The position numbers were made by a program, and so were the translations under genes. DNA of 16,539 bases from CAYNSB01 sp964399625. Lineage in GTDB: Bacteria > Planctomycetota > Phycisphaerae > Phycisphaerales > UBA1924. Under the pieces are notes generated by a model. That model was not told the origin of the DNA. It saw only the letters and a list, made by a program, of their open reading frames with translations, and did no database searches. Each line of letters opens with the position of its first letter. Positions within the stretch are counted from its first letter, which is position 1. Shown here in pieces: positions 12,990 through 16,539 of this stretch. The stretch is from contig CAYNSB010000066.1 in NCBI GenBank assembly GCA_964399625.1, positions 1 to 16,539 on the forward strand. The letters run 5' to 3'.

Positions 12990-14672
12990 ATGCGCACCAG
13001 AAGCCTTGTCGCCCTCGCCGGGCTTGCCTGTGGGCTGTCCGCGGCTCAGGCCCAGTCGCTGCAGACCACCTTCGCCGGCGGAAACACCTTTGCAGGAAAC
13101 ACATTCAACCTCACCGCCGCCAAGCCTCTCACGATCATCGGGTTCGACACCAATATCTCGAACTTGACGGCGTTCCGGCGGAACGAGTCGGTTTCGCTGT
13201 ACTACCGCAACGGAACCGCCGTGGGCTTCGAGAACAACGCGGGCGCCTGGGCGTTCTTCGGCACGGACACGAGCGTGAGCAATCAGGGCGAGGGAAACCC
13301 GTCGCTCGTCAATCTTTCGGGGCTTGAGTTCGCCCCAGGGCAACTCCGCGGCATGTACGTGGACCTCGCGAGCTATCTCGACGGTACAAACCAAATCAAT
13401 TACACGAATTCTGCCGGCCCCACAAATTACGCCAACGGCGACTTCACGATCACGAGCAACTCGGGGCAGGGCAGCCCCGCGTTTGTCGGCTCCACATTTC
13501 CAAATCGAATCTGGAACGGGCGGGTGTACTACAAGCCCACCGCCGCGTGCGTGCCGCTCACCACGACCTTCATCAGCAACAACGGACAGGCGGGCAACAC
13601 GTTCAACCTCGTCGCGCTCAACCCAATCACGATCACGTCCTTTGACATGAATTTCGAGGTGGCCGGTTCCAACAAGATCGTCGCGGTGTACTACAAACTT
13701 GGGCCAGCGCAAGGCTCGGAGACTAACGCGGCCGCGTGGACACTGCTGGGTCGAGACACCAACGTCATCAGCTCCGGTGCGGCTGATCCCGCCCGGGTCA
13801 AGATCGGCGGGCTCGCATTGACGCCGGGGCAGGTTTATGGAATCTATGTGGACGTCGAAACATCCTCGACGACCGGCGGGCTGAACTACACCAACGGCAG
13901 CGCGACGTACGGTAATGCCGATCTTCGCTTCAGCTCAAATACCGGTCAGGGCTCGCCGGCGTTCGTGGATGTCTACTCACCGCGCATCTGGAACGGAAAC
14001 ATCTACTACGCGCCCACGCCGACGATCGAGAGCCTCACGACCCAGTTCGCGCAGAACAACGGATTGGACGGAGCCATGTTCGATGTGACACCTCAGAAGG
14101 ACATCGAGATTGATGGGTTCGACGTCAGCGTCGATGCGGGCACACAGGACATCGTCGTCTACTACAAGTCGGGCACTTCGTTTGGATTCGAGACGAATGC
14201 CGCAGCGTGGACGTTCCTGGGCCAGGACACGAGAGTCCAGGGGGCCGGGGCGAATGTTGCGGCTCCCGTGCGCGTGCGCGGTGCTCGTCTGAAGGCCGGC
14301 CAGACCTACGGCTTCTACGTGAGCAAGAACAGTGAGACAGGCACATTCTGGTACACCAATGGCAACACGATCTCCTCGAACTCGGACCTGCAGATCACGC
14401 CCAACGCGGGCACGGCGTTCCCGTTGTTCTCATCGAGCATTGCCGGTCGCATCTTCAACGGCCGCATCTACTACCACAGCGCCACCTGCTACGCCAACTG
14501 CGACGGCAGCACGAACAACCCGCTCCTGGGCGCCAGCGACTTCGTGTGCTTCCTGAACAAGTTCCGCAACGGCGAGGCGTACGCCAACTGCGATGGCAGC
14601 ACGGCCGCGCCGGTCCTCTCGGCGGGCGACTTCGTCTGCTTCCTCAACAAGTTCCGCGCGGGCTGCCCATGA
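12990..14672 (+). CDS. Secreted protein with three tandem ~150-residue repeats and two C-terminal GC-type dockerin modules
   Basis: The 560-residue product has a signal peptide (MRTRSLVALAGLACGLSAAQ, cleavage near AQA at 19-21), then three homologous units at residues 24-181, 190-340 and 349-495. Each begins L-x-T-x-F...G-x-x-F-x-[LV], passes ITI-x-x-FD, VYYK/LYY, a GFENNAGAW-type motif, a G-x-DT strand, PGQ-x-[YR]G-[MIF]Y, and ends RI[WF]NG-x-[IV]YY. The strand-rich, Asn/Thr/Gly-rich pattern suggests beta-sandwich or jelly-roll folds; no enzyme motif is visible. Two exact 30-residue modules (501-530, 531-560) with CDGST...DFVCFLNKFR follow; these are GC-type dockerin motifs of Phycisphaerae, thought to be cell-surface sorting or attachment signals. 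ATG 12990 has GAGGAG eight bases upstream. A strong terminator follows, so the gene is transcribed alone. Confidence 0.9.
   Translation: MRTRSLVALAGLACGLSAAQAQSLQTTFAGGNTFAGNTFNLTAAKPLTIIGFDTNISNLTAFRRNESVSLYYRNGTAVGFENNAGAWAFFGTDTSVSNQGEGNPSLVNLSGLEFAPGQLRGMYVDLASYLDGTNQINYTNSAGPTNYANGDFTITSNSGQGSPAFVGSTFPNRIWNGRVYYKPTAACVPLTTTFISNNGQAGNTFNLVALNPITITSFDMNFEVAGSNKIVAVYYKLGPAQGSETNAAAWTLLGRDTNVISSGAADPARVKIGGLALTPGQVYGIYVDVETSSTTGGLNYTNGSATYGNADLRFSSNTGQGSPAFVDVYSPRIWNGNIYYAPTPTIESLTTQFAQNNGLDGAMFDVTPQKDIEIDGFDVSVDAGTQDIVVYYKSGTSFGFETNAAAWTFLGQDTRVQGAGANVAAPVRVRGARLKAGQTYGFYVSKNSETGTFWYTNGNTISSNSDLQITPNAGTAFPLFSSSIAGRIFNGRIYYHSATCYANCDGSTNNPLLGASDFVCFLNKFRNGEAYANCDGSTAAPVLSAGDFVCFLNKFRAGCP
13059..14474 (+). 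repeat. Three tandem protein-domain repeats within the secreted protein
   Basis: The units are 13059-13532, 13557-14009 and 14034-14474 (158, 151 and 147 residues), separated by two 8-residue linkers rich in Pro/Thr/Ala. They share the start LxTxF, the FD strand after ITI, the [GE]xNAxAW motif and the RIxNGxxYY end. DNA identity between units is visibly low compared with the protein pattern, so the duplication is old. Confidence 0.88.
14490..14669 (+). repeat. Two tandem 90-base units encoding GC-type dockerin modules
   Basis: Units 14490-14579 and 14580-14669 are both exactly 90 bases. They encode YANCDGST-x2-P-x-L-x3-DFVCFLNKFR followed by four residues. The N-x-D-G-S-T stretch resembles a dockerin/EF-hand calcium loop, and each unit has paired Cys residues (for example C504 and the Cys of DFVCF) that could form disulfides. 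Much of the DNA sequence is also shared, indicating a recent duplication or strong constraint. Confidence 0.92.
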
Positions 14673-14698
14673 GCCGCGCCTGACATCCGGATCGGAGT

Positions 14699-14740
14699 CC
14701 GCGGGCCTCGGAAGACCAGACCGGGGCCCGCGGCGTTTTT
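14699..14740 (+). terminator. Intrinsic transcription terminator after the repeat-protein gene
   Basis: CCGCGGGCCTCGG (14699-14711) pairs with CCGGGGCCCGCGG (14721-14733) over 13 positions with a single T-G wobble. The loop is 9 bases, and CG plus five Ts follow (14736-14740). This is the clearest terminator in the window and separates the secreted-protein gene from ftsK. Confidence 0.93.
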
Positions 14741-14744
14741 GAGG

Positions 14745-14762
14745 GACGCTCACGACGCTCAC
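14745..14762. repeat. Two abutting copies of a 9-base sequence upstream of ftsK
   Basis: GACGCTCAC occurs twice back to back directly after the terminator. It lies in the 98-base stretch that must contain the ftsK promoter, for which I see no convincing -35/-10. It may be a regulator site or chance. Confidence 0.4.
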
Positions 14763-14838
14763 AAGCCCCGAACGTGCCCACGCCACCCCACACGATTCGC
14801 TCGCCCATCGCGCGCTCAAAGGCCGATAGACACTGGAT

Positions 14839-16539
14839 ATGGGCAAGTCGAATTCATCCGTCGCTCGCGGTGCGCGCCGCACGAGCCAGACCCCGGGGTT
14901 GGGGCGCCTGGCGTGGTCCTTGGCGCTCGTCGCTCTGGGCGTGTTCCTGTTCGTGTCGCTCGCCTCGTTCAACGCGGGCGATCCGCCGACGCACCTGGTC
15001 TACCCGGCGAACAGCCCGACGCGGAATCTGTGCGGGCCGGCCGGGGCGTGGGCCGCGTACCAGCTCGTGCGGGCGCTGGGCATCGGCTCGTGGGTGCTCG
15101 TGCTGGCGGTCGTGCTGCACGCGCTGCTGACGCTCACGGGACGACGCGTCAGCTTCCCCGCGCTGCGCCTGGTGGGCGTGATCATGTTCGGGGCGGCGGT
15201 CGCGGGGCTCCAGGCCGCGGTGCTGCCCAAGTCCGGCACGCTGCCCAACCTGACGGGCGGCGTGGTCGGCGCCTCGGCATGGCAGGAACTCTCGTTGCGC
15301 TTCGGCCCCGTGGGCGCGGGCGTGTGGCTCCTGCTGCTGCTGGCGGTGGGCGGGATCGTCGCGTTCGATCGCTGGATGTACCTGGCGCCGGCGTGGATCA
15401 TCGGCATCAGCGCCCCGGCCGCGAAGCGCGCGGGCTCGGCGGCGCTGGCAACGGCCGGCGCCACGGCCAAGGTGGGCGGCGGGCTTGCCGGCGGCATCGG
15501 CTCGCTGCTACGTCGCGAGCAGCCCACGCGGGTTCGCATGAACGATCTCGACGAGGAGGCCGAGGCCTTCGCGAATCGGCGCAAGAAGAAGGCCCTGGTC
15601 ACGGAGGACGCCCCGAGCGAGATCGGCGCCAAGCCCAAGACGGTCAAGAAAGCGCCCGCGAACGAGGACCTCGTCTCCGAGGTCGTCGAGCCCGAGGCCA
15701 TCGAAGAAGCCGAGCAAGCCGCTCCCGCAAAGCCCCGAGGCAGCCGCAAGCAGCCCGAGCCGGAGGACACCGAGAAGGCACAGGCCGAAGAGGATGAGGC
15801 TGCGGACTCCGCGGGCGCGGACGAGCCCCAGGCGGACGAGGGCGAGGACGACACGCCCGGCGCGCCCCAGGTCTTCGACGCCGACGCCCTGCGCGAGAAG
15901 ATCGCCAAGCTGCCCATCGCGTTCGGCAGCGCGAGCAAGACCATCGCGACCGAGGAGAACCTGCGCGATCTGCAGAACGTCGCGGACCTGCCGGGGTACA
16001 AGTTCCCGGGGCTGGACCTGCTCGAGGAGCCCGAGGCGAACTTCAATACCACGCTCGAGGAGTACGTGCGCGAGCAGGCGACGGCCCTGGAGAGCGCGCT
16101 GCAGCAGTACGGGATCGACGGCACCGTGGACTCCATCGAGTCCGGGCCCGTCATCACCCTCTACCACATCAAGCTCGCCCCGGGCACCAAGGTCGCGGCG
16201 CTGGAGGGCGTGAGCAAGGACCTGGCCCGCGCGCTCAAGGCGGTGAACATCCGCATCGTGCCCAACATGGTGGGACGCGACACCGTGGGCATCGAGGTCC
16301 CCAACACGCACAAGGAGAAGGTCCGCCTCAAGGAGCTCATGTCCAAGAGCGACCTCTTCGCGAAGATGAAGCTGCCCATGTTCCTGGGCAAGGACGCCGC
16401 GGGCCAGCCGCTGATCTGCGACCTGACCAAGGCCCCGCACATGCTCATCGCCGGCACGACCGGCAGCGGCAAGTCCGTGTGCATGAACACGATCATCATG
16501 GGCTTCCTGTACACCAAGAAGCCCAACGAGCTCAAGCTC
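14839..16539 (+). CDS. ftsK: DNA translocase FtsK, N-terminal part (gene runs off right edge)
   Basis: FtsK anchors at the division septum and pumps chromosomal DNA so that termini segregate before division. The 567 codons present are open to the window end. They begin with a short basic cytoplasmic tail and four membrane helices (about 25-44, 72-95, 106-127 and 160-181), as in the FtsK 4TM domain. A Glu/Ala/Pro/Lys-rich linker (about 235-345) follows, then the alpha domain starting near YKFPGLDLL (387-395), with LAPGTKVAALEGVSKDLARA and GRDTVGIEVPN as family blocks. The P-loop GTTGSGKS (539-546) lies just before the edge; Walker B and the DNA-reading gamma domain lie outside. ATG 14839 is the only reasonable start, since an in-frame TAG lies at 14827, but no Shine-Dalgarno is visible. 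Its own transcript is implied by the upstream terminator. Confidence 0.97.
   Translation, partial: MGKSNSSVARGARRTSQTPGLGRLAWSLALVALGVFLFVSLASFNAGDPPTHLVYPANSPTRNLCGPAGAWAAYQLVRALGIGSWVLVLAVVLHALLTLTGRRVSFPALRLVGVIMFGAAVAGLQAAVLPKSGTLPNLTGGVVGASAWQELSLRFGPVGAGVWLLLLLAVGGIVAFDRWMYLAPAWIIGISAPAAKRAGSAALATAGATAKVGGGLAGGIGSLLRREQPTRVRMNDLDEEAEAFANRRKKKALVTEDAPSEIGAKPKTVKKAPANEDLVSEVVEPEAIEEAEQAAPAKPRGSRKQPEPEDTEKAQAEEDEAADSAGADEPQADEGEDDTPGAPQVFDADALREKIAKLPIAFGSASKTIATEENLRDLQNVADLPGYKFPGLDLLEEPEANFNTTLEEYVREQATALESALQQYGIDGTVDSIESGPVITLYHIKLAPGTKVAALEGVSKDLARALKAVNIRIVPNMVGRDTVGIEVPNTHKEKVRLKELMSKSDLFAKMKLPMFLGKDAAGQPLICDLTKAPHMLIAGTTGSGKSVCMNTIIMGFLYTKKPNELKL

Noticed and set aside
11159..13327. 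Very long open frame on the plus strand opposite the GT-C-like gene and running into the repeat-protein gene.
   Set aside because: Its translation is Arg/His/Glu-rich without domain pattern, as expected for an antisense shadow in GC-rich DNA; the minus-strand frame has clear membrane helices and motifs.
14741..14838. A small RNA or leader gene between the terminator and ftsK.
   Set aside because: Apart from a 9-base tandem repeat there is no promoter-terminator pair or stable fold to support an RNA gene.
1..16539. A defence island, mobile element or new multi-gene system.
   Set aside because: All genes are chromosomal housekeeping or secreted-protein genes; no transposase, integrase, nuclease-effector or toxin-antitoxin pair was found on either strand.

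Overview
The window is a GC-rich bacterial chromosomal segment, most likely from a planctomycete of class Phycisphaerae. The best evidence is the secreted protein at 12990-14672, which ends in two 30-residue copies of the NCDGST...DFVCFLNKF motif. I know this motif as the 'GC-type dockerin' C-terminal module of Phycisphaerales. A LamG-domain exoprotein, an enlarged NuoJ and a cysteine-less ComM fit the same assignment. Housekeeping genes dominate. I see no CRISPR array, transposase, integrase, phage gene, tRNA or rRNA. Coding density is very high and no gene-free stretch reaches 300 bases.

Layout: (1) On the minus strand at 1-2425, nuoJ, nuoK and nuoL (nuoL runs off the left edge) encode membrane subunits of respiratory complex I. 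nuoJ and nuoK overlap by 4 nt. The nuoK-nuoL spacer holds an unusual 8-nt-unit repeat that also carries the nuoL ribosome binding site. (2) Divergent on the plus strand at 2583-4179 are pgsA and pgpA, which catalyse consecutive steps of phosphatidylglycerol synthesis, then a small three-helix membrane protein. (3) On the minus strand, converging on that group, are comM (7908-6301) and a lipoprotein M1 metallopeptidase (6258-4198), which may share a transcript. (4) On the plus strand are a secreted two-domain protein ending in LamG (8096-9430) and a ketoglutarate-semialdehyde-type aldehyde dehydrogenase (9496-11229). (5) A minus-strand GT-C-like membrane glycosyltransferase candidate (12733-11192) overlaps the dehydrogenase 3' end by 38 bases. 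(6) On the plus strand are the three-repeat secreted protein with GC-type dockerin modules (12990-14672), a textbook intrinsic terminator (14699-14740), and the 5' part of ftsK (14839 to the right edge).

The genes form small functional blocks (respiration, phospholipid synthesis, cell division, secretion), not one pathway. The least explained parts are the two secreted proteins, the GT-C-like enzyme divergent from one of them, and the enlarged NuoJ. I did not find a convincing new multi-gene system. The findings are local oddities that can each be tested.
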